Shown: positions 40,955 through 49,944 of the stretch, piece after piece | How the letters are laid out: each line of letters starts with the position of its first letter | Numbering within the stretch: the first letter of the stretch is position 1 | Assembly (NCBI GenBank): GCA_964445985.1 | Contig: CAYUMU010000051.1 | Location: 1-50,225, forward strand | DNA from: CAYUMU01 sp964445985 | GTDB taxonomy: Bacteria > Planctomycetota > Planctomycetia > Pirellulales > S012-138 | DNA length: 50,225 nt | Direction: 5' to 3' | Program-made: the position numbers and the translations under genes | The notes under the pieces: model-generated | The model's input: only the letters and a program-made list of their open reading frames with translations | What the model was told of the DNA's origin: nothing | Databases searched by the model: none

Positions 40955-41512
40955 ATGCCGCCCCAACTTCCTCCGCGCTCGGCGCTGATCCTGGTCGACG
41001 TGCAGCGCGACTTCTTTCCCGGCGGCGCCTTGGCGGTGCAGCCTCGGCCGCGGTTGGTGAAGGTGCTCAACGATTGGATCGCGGCGGCCGAGCGGGCGGG
41101 TTCCCCGGTGGTGGCTTCCCGCGATTGGCATCCGGCCGATCATGCCAGCTTTGACGTGCACGGCGGCCGCTGGCCGGTGCATTGCGTGCAAACTACATCG
41201 GGCGCGGAGTTTCGTGCGGAGCTTGAGTTGCCCTCCGATGTGCACGTGGTGAATAAGGGAGTGGAGCGGCGGGATGAAAGCTACTCGGCCTTTGAAGGGA
41301 CCGATCTGGCCAACTGGATTGCAGCCCAGGGGATTGAGAGCGTGTGGATCGGCGGCGTGGCGCTCGATGTGTGCGTGTTGGCGACGGCCTTGGATGCCCT
41401 GCGTGCCGGTTTGGAAACGCACATCATTACCGAGGGGGTCAGCCCCGTGACGGAAGAAGGGGGCCAGAAGGCTTTGGCGGAGTTGGCCGCCGAGGGGGCC
41501 CACTTGGATTAG
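40955..41512 (+). CDS. pncA: Nicotinamidase
   Basis: The 185-residue cytosolic enzyme deamidates nicotinamide to nicotinate in NAD salvage (isochorismatase-like fold). Catalytic residues are Asp15 (LVDVQRDF), Lys101 (NKGVERRDE) and Cys140 (GGVALDVCV). The metal site is in SRDWHPADHASF (Asp-His-His). The W and H positions match PncA rather than isochorismatase. ATG 40955 begins the family N-terminus. Its stop is three bases from the stop of the convergent esterase gene. Confidence 0.95.
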   Translation: MPPQLPPRSALILVDVQRDFFPGGALAVQPRPRLVKVLNDWIAAAERAGSPVVASRDWHPADHASFDVHGGRWPVHCVQTTSGAEFRAELELPSDVHVVNKGVERRDESYSAFEGTDLANWIAAQGIESVWIGGVALDVCVLATALDALRAGLETHIITEGVSPVTEEGGQKALAELAAEGAHLD

Positions 41513-41515
41513 GTG

Positions 41516-42805
41516 CTAAGGCAGTGGGGGACCGCCGCGTTGGTAGCTGGCGTGCTGCACGACCGCCAGCCAGTCAAAATCGCGCAGGCTTTGGGCGGTG
41601 AGCGGGATGTAGGAGTAGTTTTTGGTGCTGCCTGTCCGCGGCGAGACGGAGTTTAGCAGGTCTGCAGGCAACGCTGTTCCTCGATGGGTAGGAATCAGAA
41701 ACGCGGACGTGGAGCCCTCGCCCAATGCCGTTGTCAGGCGGGCTTCCAAGGTTTCGCTCTCCGGCTGGCCGATCCCGTTGGCGGGGGACGTGCCCAGGGC
41801 TGAGCCGATCACCGCGTAACGATCACCCAGGGTCGCATCCAGGTGCGAACCGGCCGGCCAGAACGAATACCAGGGGAAGAAGACCTGGCTGCGTTGTAAG
41901 TGGGCGTTGTGGGCGAAGGCGAAGACCTTACCTCGGTGTCGCTCGCGATGGACAATGTAGGCCAGGTTGTCGGCCGCCAGGGCATCGCGGATTCCCAAGG
42001 CCACATCGGCGCCGGCCGCTGCGGCGATGCTGGCGTGAAAGTTCAATAACTCGCGGGCCACCAGCGCCATTTGTAGGGCTTGGGTAAAGGCGTCTTCGCC
42101 CCCGGCGGCAATCCATTCTGCGCGCCGCGTGCGGAGGTCCACCAGCAGGGCTTCGACCTCCATTCGCAGGGTTGTGGCGGCCGGCTGTTGGGCTGGAGAA
42201 AGGGTGGGGTCGGTGAACGCCGCCGGGTTTTCCCAGGCTGCGTCGTCACCGATCAGGTCCGAGATTTTCTGGGACCGCTCGGCCCAATGCGATTGCCGCT
42301 CAGTGGCTTCGCAGGCCGCCAGAAAATCGAGCGCGAACTGGATGGTTTGGCGGGGACTGGCGCAGTTGGTGGTTCCGGTGGGAAGATCGAACCCATAGAA
42401 GCGTACGGGGGCGGGCTGCTCGGCGTTGTAGGCCTTGATCCATTCCACCAGCTCGCGATTGGCGTCGAGGGCGCCGGCGCCATGGTCGAAGCCCGCTTCG
42501 CGGACGGCGTCGTAGTCATGCCCTGCTTCTCCGGCCACGTAGGCGTTCAACGCAATGGAGCGCGGCAGGCCGCTTTCGATGGCGATGGCCGAATACCCGT
42601 GGGCTTGCACTAATCGCTGAAAGATCTGGTTCCGGAGTTGCAGAATTTCTTCGCCGCCATGCAGCGCTTCGCCGAAGCCTAGCAGCTGAACATGGAGCGG
42701 GAGCGAAGCCACCAGCCGATCGACGGCCGCGTTGACATCGGTCGGGGAAGTCAGAGAAAACGTAAGAGCTTCGGCGGCAATCCAATCTTCGAGCGAAGCG
42801 TGCAC
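41516..42805 (-). CDS. Erythromycin esterase family protein
   Basis: The 429-residue protein has the family signatures: LLGFGEALHGGEEI (active-site His region), SAIAIESGLPRSI (Glu), RFYGFDLP and KVFAFAHNAHLQRS (His). EreA-type enzymes hydrolyse the macrolide lactone ring, but most environmental members have unknown substrates, so resistance should not be assumed. The start is a GTG with AGGAG eight bases upstream. It follows the ROK kinase gene by 83 bases on the same strand, and may be co-transcribed with it. Confidence 0.9.
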   Translation of the reverse strand: MHASLEDWIAAEALTFSLTSPTDVNAAVDRLVASLPLHVQLLGFGEALHGGEEILQLRNQIFQRLVQAHGYSAIAIESGLPRSIALNAYVAGEAGHDYDAVREAGFDHGAGALDANRELVEWIKAYNAEQPAPVRFYGFDLPTGTTNCASPRQTIQFALDFLAACEATERQSHWAERSQKISDLIGDDAAWENPAAFTDPTLSPAQQPAATTLRMEVEALLVDLRTRRAEWIAAGGEDAFTQALQMALVARELLNFHASIAAAAGADVALGIRDALAADNLAYIVHRERHRGKVFAFAHNAHLQRSQVFFPWYSFWPAGSHLDATLGDRYAVIGSALGTSPANGIGQPESETLEARLTTALGEGSTSAFLIPTHRGTALPADLLNSVSPRTGSTKNYSYIPLTAQSLRDFDWLAVVQHASYQRGGPPLP

Positions 42806-42888
42806 GCCAGAGACTCCTGGGACAGGGAGGCCAAGGGGGAGCGGAGAGCGGAACTGTCAGGCCGGCCGGAGAGGAAAAGCGCCGGCTG

Positions 42889-43920
42889 CTAGGGACGGCG
42901 GGCCACTTGTCGGGCCAGGCCGGCGGCGCCGATGTAGCCAGCGTCGCCGCCGAGTTCGGCGAAGTCGATCGTGATGCGCTCGGAAACGGTGGGGAATGCC
43001 CTGGCGCGAACCTCTTGGTAAATTCGTTCCAAGAATTGCCGGCCCAGGGGGTGATCGGCGCCGCCGAAGGTCATGGCTCCGCCGAGGACCACGCCGGTGG
43101 GGTCGATCATGTGGAGCATGGTGACAATGCCCACGCCGAGGTAGCGGGCCGTTTCCATGATCAGTTGCAGCGAGAAGGCGTCGCCGCGGTCGGCTTCGTC
43201 GGCCAGCAGCTTGGGGGTCAGTTCTTCGCCTGCGGCGAGCCGCGCGGCCACGCTGGTTTGGGGCTTGGACTTGAGGGCCTCTTGGGTGCGGGCGATGACG
43301 GCCGTGGCGCTGGCGTAGCCTTCCAGATGCCCCCGCTGGCCGCAGGGGCAGATTCGGGCGTTGTCGTTCATGTCGACAATGATGTGGCCGCCCTCGGCGC
43401 CGTGGCTGTTCTCGCCGGCCACCATCAGGTCGCCAATGATGATGCCGCAGCCGATGCCGGTTCCCAGCGTGAGGAGCACCATGCTGTGGAAGTCGTGACC
43501 TCGGCCTACCCAATATTCGCCGTAGGCGGCCGCGTTGGCGTCGTTGGCAAAGGTGACCGGCAGATCGCAGTGATGGCTGACGCGGTCGCGGATGGGAAAG
43601 TTGAACCAACCTGGCAGGTTGTGGGGGTGGATCAGCATGCCGGCCGGCACGTCCATGGTGCCGGGGGAACCGAGCCCTACGCCGGAGACATCGCTCGGCT
43701 GCAGGCCGGCTTCTTTGATCGCCCGATGCACGGCCTGGCCCATGCGCTGGGCGCCGTCTTCCGGGCCGCGCTCGGTGTCGGTGGGAATACTGAAATGGGT
43801 AAGCGAGCGGCCGAGGTCGTCCACCAACCCCACTTTGATGTTCGTTCCGCCCAGATCAACGCCCACATAAAACGGGGCTTGGGCCTGTTGGGCGGTGATG
43901 AATTCGCGAGGTTGGATCAT
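42889..43920 (-). CDS. ROK family glucokinase
   Basis: The 343-residue cytosolic kinase has the ROK ATP site (YVGVDLGGTNIKVGLVD), VGLGSPGTMD, catalytic NDANAAAYGEYWVG, TLGTGIGCGIIIG and the zinc site (GAEGGHIIVDMNDNARICPC then GQRGHLEGY). In the CxCGxxGCxE zinc motif the last Cys is replaced by His, so zinc may be bound as Cys2-His2. It phosphorylates glucose or a related sugar. ATG 43920 begins 14 residues before the domain. The terminator-like hairpin at 43948 separates it from the upstream kinase-like gene. Confidence 0.93.
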   Translation of the reverse strand: MIQPREFITAQQAQAPFYVGVDLGGTNIKVGLVDDLGRSLTHFSIPTDTERGPEDGAQRMGQAVHRAIKEAGLQPSDVSGVGLGSPGTMDVPAGMLIHPHNLPGWFNFPIRDRVSHHCDLPVTFANDANAAAYGEYWVGRGHDFHSMVLLTLGTGIGCGIIIGDLMVAGENSHGAEGGHIIVDMNDNARICPCGQRGHLEGYASATAVIARTQEALKSKPQTSVAARLAAGEELTPKLLADEADRGDAFSLQLIMETARYLGVGIVTMLHMIDPTGVVLGGAMTFGGADHPLGRQFLERIYQEVRARAFPTVSERITIDFAELGGDAGYIGAAGLARQVARRP

Positions 43921-43947
43921 GCGGATACTGGGGGGGGCGCGATCGTA

Positions 43948-43977
43948 CAAAAACGACAAATGGCGGCTAAAGCCGCC
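43948..43977 (-). terminator. Terminator-like hairpin after the cytidylate-kinase-like gene
   Basis: On the minus strand ggcggct-tt-agccgcc forms a 7-bp stem followed by atttgtcgtttttg. It lies about 65 bases after the stop of the 44041 gene and directly before the ROK kinase start, so it may separate the two units. Confidence 0.5.
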
Positions 43978-44040
43978 GGTGATGGTAAGCGGTTGAGTAT
44001 AGAGTTCGCCCGCAAAGCAGGCAACGGAGGGGGCGGCCCT

Positions 44041-44775
44041 TCACGCCATGCCGACGGTGAACGGCGTCACTTCCGCGGCTTCGGCCAGGGCTAGAATGGG
44101 TTGCAGGGCTCGAATGATGAGCTCGGCCGCTTCGTCGTCTTCAAACCGCGATGAGTTCAGCACCAGGTCGTATTGCAGCGAGTCGGTGGGGTCGCGGTGG
44201 AAGTGAACCTCCACAAACCGGTTTCGCTCGCGGTCGCCACGTTGCACCAGGCGCAGCGCTTGCTCGGGCGACACCCCCAGTTTGCGAGCCATCCACACGC
44301 AGCGGTCTTCGAGCGAACCGATCAGCCGCACCCGGAGCGTGGTGGCCGCTGGCAACGCCTGGGCCGCCCCGCGGCCCACAATCACCGAGTGCCCCTTGCA
44401 GGCCAGGGCGAACAAGACCCGCATCAGATGATGGCGAAGATTGCCGTCGCTCAGGGCGCCGTCGCCAGCAAACAGGGCAAACCGCTCGGCCAGCCACGAG
44501 GCCGTCTTTTCGTCGCGGCATTCCAACTGCTCGCGGGCGACCTGCATTTCCGTGGCCAACTTCTCCAGCAGTTCGTTGTCGTAGATCGGCCAACCCAACC
44601 GAGCGGCAACCACGCGGGCGATGGTCGTGCCGCGGGCGCCCACCTGGCGACTGATGGCAATCGTGGGCCCTTCGGCCCAACCGGACATTGGCGGCGACGT
44701 TTCTTGCTGAAGCACCTGCGAAAATGAGCGAAAAATGCCGGAGGGGGTGTCGTCGGATCGATAGTTGTCGAACAT
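44041..44775 (-). CDS. Cytidylate-kinase-like family protein
   Basis: The product is about 244 residues with the Cytidylate_kin2-type core. The modified P-loop region is TIAISRQVGARGTTIARVVA, without a canonical GKT. Next come LGWPIYDNELLEKLA, SVIVGRGA, LRVRLIGSLEDR (strand) and DSLQYDLVLNSSRF. Such proteins are probably nucleoside or nucleotide kinases; the substrate is unproven. ATG 44775 has CGGAG upstream. An in-frame ATG at 44910 (MVSLEEYSPSVCRLDPVGS) would add 45 residues whose composition is coding-like, so the longer form is a real alternative. A promoter candidate lies about 355 bases upstream, leaving a long leader. Confidence 0.8.
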   Translation of the reverse strand: MFDNYRSDDTPSGIFRSFSQVLQQETSPPMSGWAEGPTIAISRQVGARGTTIARVVAARLGWPIYDNELLEKLATEMQVAREQLECRDEKTASWLAERFALFAGDGALSDGNLRHHLMRVLFALACKGHSVIVGRGAAQALPAATTLRVRLIGSLEDRCVWMARKLGVSPEQALRLVQRGDRERNRFVEVHFHRDPTDSLQYDLVLNSSRFEDDEAAELIIRALQPILALAEAAEVTPFTVGMA

Positions 44776-45194
44776 GGGAATCAACTCCGCACGGGATACC
44801 TCGCGTAACTGGCGAACGACCGTTTTGCTCTCCGCCTGTTGAAAACGGGCCAAGCTGCCTACGGGATCAAGTCTGCAAACGCTTGGGGAATACTCCTCAA
44901 GCGAGACCATTCGTCCGCGTTGCTCCCGGTGATGGGAACAACTGCCGCGCACTGCCAAACGTGGAAATGGACCAACGCCGTCGTACGATCCTAGGGCAAG
45001 GCGTGAACAGGCTGACGCAAGACTTTCCCCACGCCAGAACGGCAGGGGAGTTGGTAAAGGCCTGCGTCGAATCGAATGTCGGCGGCTCCCGGCAGAGTGG
45101 AGTGCAGTTTGGGACAGCCCTTCCGACAGTATTAGTATCCTAATGCACCATTCTCGGCGGGTCAAATCCGCGTCGAGGGGGCCAGACATTTGTC
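44776..45194. other. Leader region between the RND permease and cytidylate-kinase-like genes
   Basis: These 419 bases contain a possible N-terminal extension of the downstream gene (to 44910) and the promoter candidate at 45137-45165. No other gene is supported. Confidence 0.4.
45137..45165 (-). promoter_or_regulatory. Sigma70-like promoter candidate
   Basis: On the minus strand TTGACC and TAGGAT are separated by exactly 17 bases. The -10 lies inside the small palindrome attag/ctaat (45131-45144), which may be an operator. It points towards the cytidylate-kinase-like gene and lies just before the end of the RND permease gene. Confidence 0.5.
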
Positions 45195-48100
45195 CTACGC
45201 TTCTTCCAGTTCTTCCAGCCGCCGCCAGCGGGCCAGCGATTGGTAGAGCGTGGGCACCAGGACCAGCACCCACAGCGTGGCCACCCCCAATCCGAACGAC
45301 AGGCTCACCGCCATGGGGATGAGCACCTGCGCCTGGAGCGAGCGTTCGAGTAAGAGCGGCAGCAGCCCTGCCAAGGTGGTGACGGTGGTCAGCATCACGG
45401 CGCGGAAGCGCTGAACGCCGGCATCGGTGAGCGACTGCCGCAGCGAAAGATCGGTTTCGTGTACCCGGTGGTTGATGAAGTCGATCAGCACAATGGAATC
45501 GTTGACCACCACGCCGGCCAAAGCCACGAGGCCAAACATGCTGAAGAGCGTGATGGGGATGCCCATCACGAGGTGGCCGAGCACGGCGCCGACAATGCCC
45601 AGCGGCAGAATGGCCAGGATGATGAGTGGCAACAGGTAGGAGCGAAACTCCACCGTGAGCAGCAGGAACATCGAAAACAGGGCGACGAGAAAGCCAATGT
45701 ATAGGCTTCGCATCGACTCGTTGCGTTGCTCGCGCTCGCCTTCCCAGCGAACGCGAATTTCGGGGTAGTCGGCCAGGATTTCGGGGAGCACGGTCGACTG
45801 AAGTTCATCGACAATTTGATTGCCGTTGGCGACGTCTTCGTTCACGTCGGCGCTGACCGTGATGGATCGCCGCTGGTCCACGCGATTGATTTCGGAGTAA
45901 GCCCGCTCGTAGTCCACCTGCACCAGGTCGGGGAGGGGGATCTCGCCAGTGGGGGTGCGGACGCGGATACCGTCGAAGGCGGCCATGGTGCGGCGTTCGT
46001 TGGGCGGGTAGCGGACCATGAGCTTGACTTCGTGGCGGCCGCGTTGCAGGCGCATGACTTCTTCGCCCAGGTAGGTCGAGCGCACGGTGCGGACCAGGTC
46101 GGCGTTGTTGACGCCCAGGGATTCGGCGTCGGGCCGCACCTTGAGCCGCAACTCCCACTTGCCGGGGCGGCTGTCATCGGTGATGTCGTACACGCCGCTG
46201 ATGTGGGTCAGCCGGTCTTTGATCGCGGCCACGGCGGCGGCCACGCGTTCCAAGTCGGACCCCAGCAACTTGAATTCGATGGCCTTGGCGGTGGGGGCCA
46301 TTTCCATTTGGCTGAAGACCAGCTCTTCCACGCCCGGGAACTCGGGCACGGATTCCCGCCAGCGATTGAGTATTTCTTGGGCACGGATTTGCCCCCGTTG
46401 TTCCACCGGGGCGAGTTCCACGGTGACTTCGCCCACGTTGCTGCCTTCGGCGGCGGCGCGGCCGGGGTCGGTTTGGCTGACCCGTCCGACGGAGCGGCTG
46501 AGCACGCGAATCAGCGGCGGCGATTCCTCCCCGTGCTCGGCTGGCACGGCGTACTCGCTGGCAATCTTTTGAATGGCGGCTTCGATAATTCGGGTGGCTT
46601 CGGCGGTGGTTTCGGCGGGCGCGCCGTCGGGAAAGATGATCTGTGCCCGGATGACATTGCCATCGACTCGCGGGAACAGCACAAAGGGCACAAAGCCGCC
46701 GCGGACCAGGCCAAAGGTCAGCAGCAGGCAGGCCAGAACTCCGCTATACACGGCGGCCGGGTGATCGAGCCCCCGGCGGAGCACCGGCAGATATACGCTG
46801 TTGATGAAGCGGTCCACGCCACCATCCACCCAGCGACGGAAACGCTGGTTCCAGCCCTGGGTTTCGCCGCGGCTGTGGGCCAGGTGGCAGGGGAGAATGA
46901 TCAGGCTTTCGATCAGCGAGATCACCAGCATGGCAATGATGACCGGCGGCATCACGGCGATGAATTTGCCCATCACGCCGGAGACCATTCCCAGCGGCAC
47001 AAAGGCAATCACGGTGGTGGCCACGCTGGCCATCACGCTGGGGGCAACTTCCACGGTGCCATCGACGGCGGCCTGAAACGAGGTCTTGCCCAGTTGCCGA
47101 TGCTTATAGATGTTCTCGCCAATCACAATGGCGTCATCCACCACAATGCCCAGCCCCATCACAAAGGCAAACATGGTGAGCATGTTCAGCGTGGAATCGA
47201 TGGAGAGCATCACGGCGCAGGCTCCCAGCACCGCCACGGGAATGCCGAGCGCAACCCAGAACGCCAGGCGGATTTCCAGGAAGATGCTGAGCATCACGAA
47301 CACCAGCACCAGCCCCGAAAGGCCCGACCGCGTGAGCAAGTCCAAGCGATCGCGGACCACTTCCGACCCGTCGCTCCAGACCACCAGTTCGTAACCTTCG
47401 GGAAGCTGCGAGGCTTTGTCCGCCACGTAGGCCCGCACTTCTTCCACGATTTGCAGCAGGTCTTCGTCGGCGGTCTTTTCCACCTGGACGGTCAAGGCGG
47501 GCTGGCCGTTGATGCGGTTGTAATTGATGGAGTCTTCGAAGCCGTCGCGGACATTGCCGAGCTCGCCGACGAGGAGGGTGTTGCCGCCGGCCTTGAGGGC
47601 GGGGAGCGAGGCGATCTCTTGCCCCAGCAAAAACTTGTTCCGGCCGCGCACCAGGAATTCGTGGCTTTCGGTGCGGATGGTTCCCGCCGGCTGCTCGATG
47701 TTCTCGTTGCGAATGGATTGGGCCACGTCGGAAAGCGACAGCCCATACTTGCGCAGCGTGGCCTCGGGGATTTCGACATCGATTTGATAGGGCCGCTCGG
47801 CCATGATCGTGGCTTGCGACACGCTGGGGAGCAGCAGCAGTTCTTCGCGAACCGCCTCGGCCAGATACCGCAATTGCTGCTCGGCGAGAAGGTTGCCCTG
47901 CCCTTCGGGAATGTCGGGGCCGCCGACCACCGAAATGCGAATGGCCGGGTTGCGGATCACAATCTGCTGGACTTGCGGATCTTCGGCATCGAGCGGAAAG
48001 CTCGGGATGCGATCGACCTCGGAGCGGATTTCGTTGAGCACGCGCTGGGGGTTGTCCACGTCGGCTTCCAGCTCGCAGATCACGTACCCTCGGCCTTCGG

Positions 48101-48356
48101 CGGCAACCGAAGTGATCTTCTTCAAGCCGTCGATGGCCCGGACGGCTTCTTCGATCTTTTGGCAAATGCCTTCTTCGATTTCGCTGGGGCTGGCGCCGGG
48201 GTAAACCACGGTGGTCAGCACAATATCGAGTTCGAAGCGGGGAAAGGTTTCGCGCCGGAGCAGCGCCAGCGACCCCAGGCCGACCGTGAGCACGGCCACC
48301 ATCAGCGTGTTCATGGAAGGGCTGTTGTGAACCGCCCAGTACACGATGGAACGCAT
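45195..48356 (-). CDS. RND family efflux transporter permease
   Basis: This 1053-residue inner-membrane proton-driven exporter has the AcrB-type layout: 12 membrane segments and two large periplasmic loops. The proton-relay Asp pair sits in TM4 (GLGIVVDDAIVIGENIY). Other landmarks are the N-terminal PTVVxYPGA-like TTVVYPGASPSEIEEGIC, FLEIRLAFWVALGIPVA, FSMFGLVALAGVVVNDSIV (TM10-11) and the closing LVLVPTLYQSLARW. It matches the hydrophobe/amphiphile efflux type more than the CusA metal type, as CusA methionine pairs are not evident. ATG 48356 is the family start. The adaptor gene lies directly upstream; no outer-membrane TolC partner is in the window. Confidence 0.95.
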   Translation of the reverse strand: MRSIVYWAVHNSPSMNTLMVAVLTVGLGSLALLRRETFPRFELDIVLTTVVYPGASPSEIEEGICQKIEEAVRAIDGLKKITSVAAEGRGYVICELEADVDNPQRVLNEIRSEVDRIPSFPLDAEDPQVQQIVIRNPAIRISVVGGPDIPEGQGNLLAEQQLRYLAEAVREELLLLPSVSQATIMAERPYQIDVEIPEATLRKYGLSLSDVAQSIRNENIEQPAGTIRTESHEFLVRGRNKFLLGQEIASLPALKAGGNTLLVGELGNVRDGFEDSINYNRINGQPALTVQVEKTADEDLLQIVEEVRAYVADKASQLPEGYELVVWSDGSEVVRDRLDLLTRSGLSGLVLVFVMLSIFLEIRLAFWVALGIPVAVLGACAVMLSIDSTLNMLTMFAFVMGLGIVVDDAIVIGENIYKHRQLGKTSFQAAVDGTVEVAPSVMASVATTVIAFVPLGMVSGVMGKFIAVMPPVIIAMLVISLIESLIILPCHLAHSRGETQGWNQRFRRWVDGGVDRFINSVYLPVLRRGLDHPAAVYSGVLACLLLTFGLVRGGFVPFVLFPRVDGNVIRAQIIFPDGAPAETTAEATRIIEAAIQKIASEYAVPAEHGEESPPLIRVLSRSVGRVSQTDPGRAAAEGSNVGEVTVELAPVEQRGQIRAQEILNRWRESVPEFPGVEELVFSQMEMAPTAKAIEFKLLGSDLERVAAAVAAIKDRLTHISGVYDITDDSRPGKWELRLKVRPDAESLGVNNADLVRTVRSTYLGEEVMRLQRGRHEVKLMVRYPPNERRTMAAFDGIRVRTPTGEIPLPDLVQVDYERAYSEINRVDQRRSITVSADVNEDVANGNQIVDELQSTVLPEILADYPEIRVRWEGEREQRNESMRSLYIGFLVALFSMFLLLTVEFRSYLLPLIILAILPLGIVGAVLGHLVMGIPITLFSMFGLVALAGVVVNDSIVLIDFINHRVHETDLSLRQSLTDAGVQRFRAVMLTTVTTLAGLLPLLLERSLQAQVLIPMAVSLSFGLGVATLWVLVLVPTLYQSLARWRRLEELEEA

Positions 48357-48409
48357 GAGAAGGTCAGGTGGAAATGGGGGGGAGGTTTAGCAGCGGCCGG
48401 ACAAAGTCG

Positions 48410-48428
48410 CCTTTCGCTCCGCGAAAGG
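48410..48428. repeat. Short hairpin between adaptor and permease genes
   Basis: The arms cctttcgc and gcgaaagg flank tcc, a perfect 8-bp stem. Surrounding bases (acaaagtcg before, atctgctct after) look like a dispersed repeat. It could modulate the ratio of adaptor to permease in a shared transcript. Confidence 0.5.
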
Positions 48429-48465
48429 ATCTGCTCTCGCTTCGCAAAAGCCGATACGCGTTAAA

Positions 48466-49944
48466 CTAATCAGGAACCATTGGGACGGTTGCCTCTGCCT
48501 CCGGTTGATACCGAACCTGCATTTGATCGATGCCGGCCGTCAATGGCGAAACCACGATCAAGTCGCCCGGCCGCAAACTGGCGCCTTCGGCCCGAATCAA
48601 CACGGCGTCGGGCAGCAGCTTGGCCACGCTCACTTCGTGCAAACGCAACTTGCCCGGCAGCGGCGCCGCGGGTTTGCCTGCTTCGGTGGAACCGCCGCCA
48701 GCGGTGAGCTGGGCGCCGGCCACGCCCGGTTGATCCGGCTCCACGGTCCACATAGTATGAGGAGGCCGCAGGGCCTCGATGGGCAACCGCAGCAGCGGCA
48801 CCAGCGGTTCGATCTCCATTTCCACCTGCACGTACATGCCGCGAATGAGGGTGGGCGGGCCATCCCTGGCGCCCAGTCGCTGCGGTTGCGGCACTTCGAC
48901 CAGGGTGGGGATCGTGCGGGTGTTGCTATCGAGGCCGGAGCCTTGGTAGCGGGAGAGAAAGCCATCCCAGGCAAACCGCTGCCCGGCCACGTCGTAGTAA
49001 ATTTTGGCCGCCACCTTGGGCGGTTCGTGCAGCACATCGACCGTGCCGCCTGCCGAGTTGATCGTGGTGGACCAGATCCAGTACAGGTCGTCGGTGCGCA
49101 GTTGGCAGCGAACTTCCACGCTGTCGGTGTCTTCGATCTTGAACAGCACCGTTCCGCGCTGCACGAAGTCGTTTTCTTCAACCTCTTGGGCACTGATCAC
49201 GCCCGACAGCGGCGCCTTGATGCTGGCGTGATCGAGGTCGAGCTGGGCCTGTTTTTGCTTGAAATCCGCCAATTGCTGCTGGGCCGTGATGCGTTGGCCG
49301 CGGCTGGCCAACAGCGATTGCGAATTCTTGAGCTGTTGCAAGGTGTTTTGGGCGCGCAGCACTTCCAGTTCCACCGCCTCGAATTGCGAGGCCGTGATAT
49401 TCCGGATACCCCGCTCGGGGTTGTACAGATCTTCGGCCCGGCGCAGGTTTTCTTGGGACAGCCGCAACTCGCGATTGGCGAGCTCGATCAGCTTTTCGAG
49501 GTTGGAGGTTTCGACCACCAGTTGGGCTTCGTCGGCCGCCAACTGCGCCTGTTCGGCTTGGATCTGGCCCAAGGCGTATTGGTACACCGCCGGATCGACG
49601 GTGAGCAGTTCCGTGCCGGCGGTCACATAGCGGCCGGCCTTGAAATTGGGGTGGACGGAGGCGATGCGTCCGGCGACCTCGGCCGCCACGGTGATCTCGC
49701 GTTTGGGGATCACCGAGCCGTCTACCCGCAGCTCAAATTTGCCGGGATTGGCCGAAATGGGTTGGACGGTGACCAGCGGGGCAATCCGCACGGGGTCAAC
49801 GCGGCCGGTCGGTTTCCGCAGGGCCACTAGAGACATCATGCCCAGGGCGCCGACGGCCAACAGCGCCAAGGGCAACCCCCAGCGAATGGCCGCCCTGCGC
49901 CAGAGCGGTGCTTCCGTCGTTCCTGAAGGCTGGGAGTTTTCCAT
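48466..49944 (-). CDS. RND efflux periplasmic adaptor (membrane fusion protein)
   Basis: The 492-residue protein has an N-terminal anchor (RWGLPLALLAVGALGMMSLV) and a split biotinyl-lipoyl domain (ITVAAEVAGRIASVHPNFKA ... LDHASIKAPLSGVISAQEV). A long coiled-coil hairpin (about residues 130-230, Gln/Ala/Glu-rich: QIQAEQAQLAADEAQLVVE) and beta-barrel/MP domains complete it. It is longer than typical AcrA (about 397) because of extended C-terminal domains with a Gly/Ala-rich linker (AGAQLTAGGGSTEAG). It links the inner-membrane pump to an outer-membrane channel. ATG 49944 has AGAGG close by; an upstream start at 49980 adds 12 residues. It lies 109 bases upstream of the permease gene. Confidence 0.92.
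   Translation of the reverse strand: MENSQPSGTTEAPLWRRAAIRWGLPLALLAVGALGMMSLVALRKPTGRVDPVRIAPLVTVQPISANPGKFELRVDGSVIPKREITVAAEVAGRIASVHPNFKAGRYVTAGTELLTVDPAVYQYALGQIQAEQAQLAADEAQLVVETSNLEKLIELANRELRLSQENLRRAEDLYNPERGIRNITASQFEAVELEVLRAQNTLQQLKNSQSLLASRGQRITAQQQLADFKQKQAQLDLDHASIKAPLSGVISAQEVEENDFVQRGTVLFKIEDTDSVEVRCQLRTDDLYWIWSTTINSAGGTVDVLHEPPKVAAKIYYDVAGQRFAWDGFLSRYQGSGLDSNTRTIPTLVEVPQPQRLGARDGPPTLIRGMYVQVEMEIEPLVPLLRLPIEALRPPHTMWTVEPDQPGVAGAQLTAGGGSTEAGKPAAPLPGKLRLHEVSVAKLLPDAVLIRAEGASLRPGDLIVVSPLTAGIDQMQVRYQPEAEATVPMVPD

Noticed and set aside
39911..41503. 530-codon minus-strand frame opposite htrA and pncA
   Set aside because: Composition is His/Arg/Gln-rich with no motif; both sense genes are certain.
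41516..42805. Calling the esterase-family gene a macrolide resistance gene
   Set aside because: Family residues are present, but most environmental members have unknown substrates and there is no resistance context.
45726..48464. 912-codon plus-strand frame opposite the RND permease
   Set aside because: It is an antisense shadow: His/Gly/Ala-rich with no domain, while the minus strand encodes a full, conserved RND permease.
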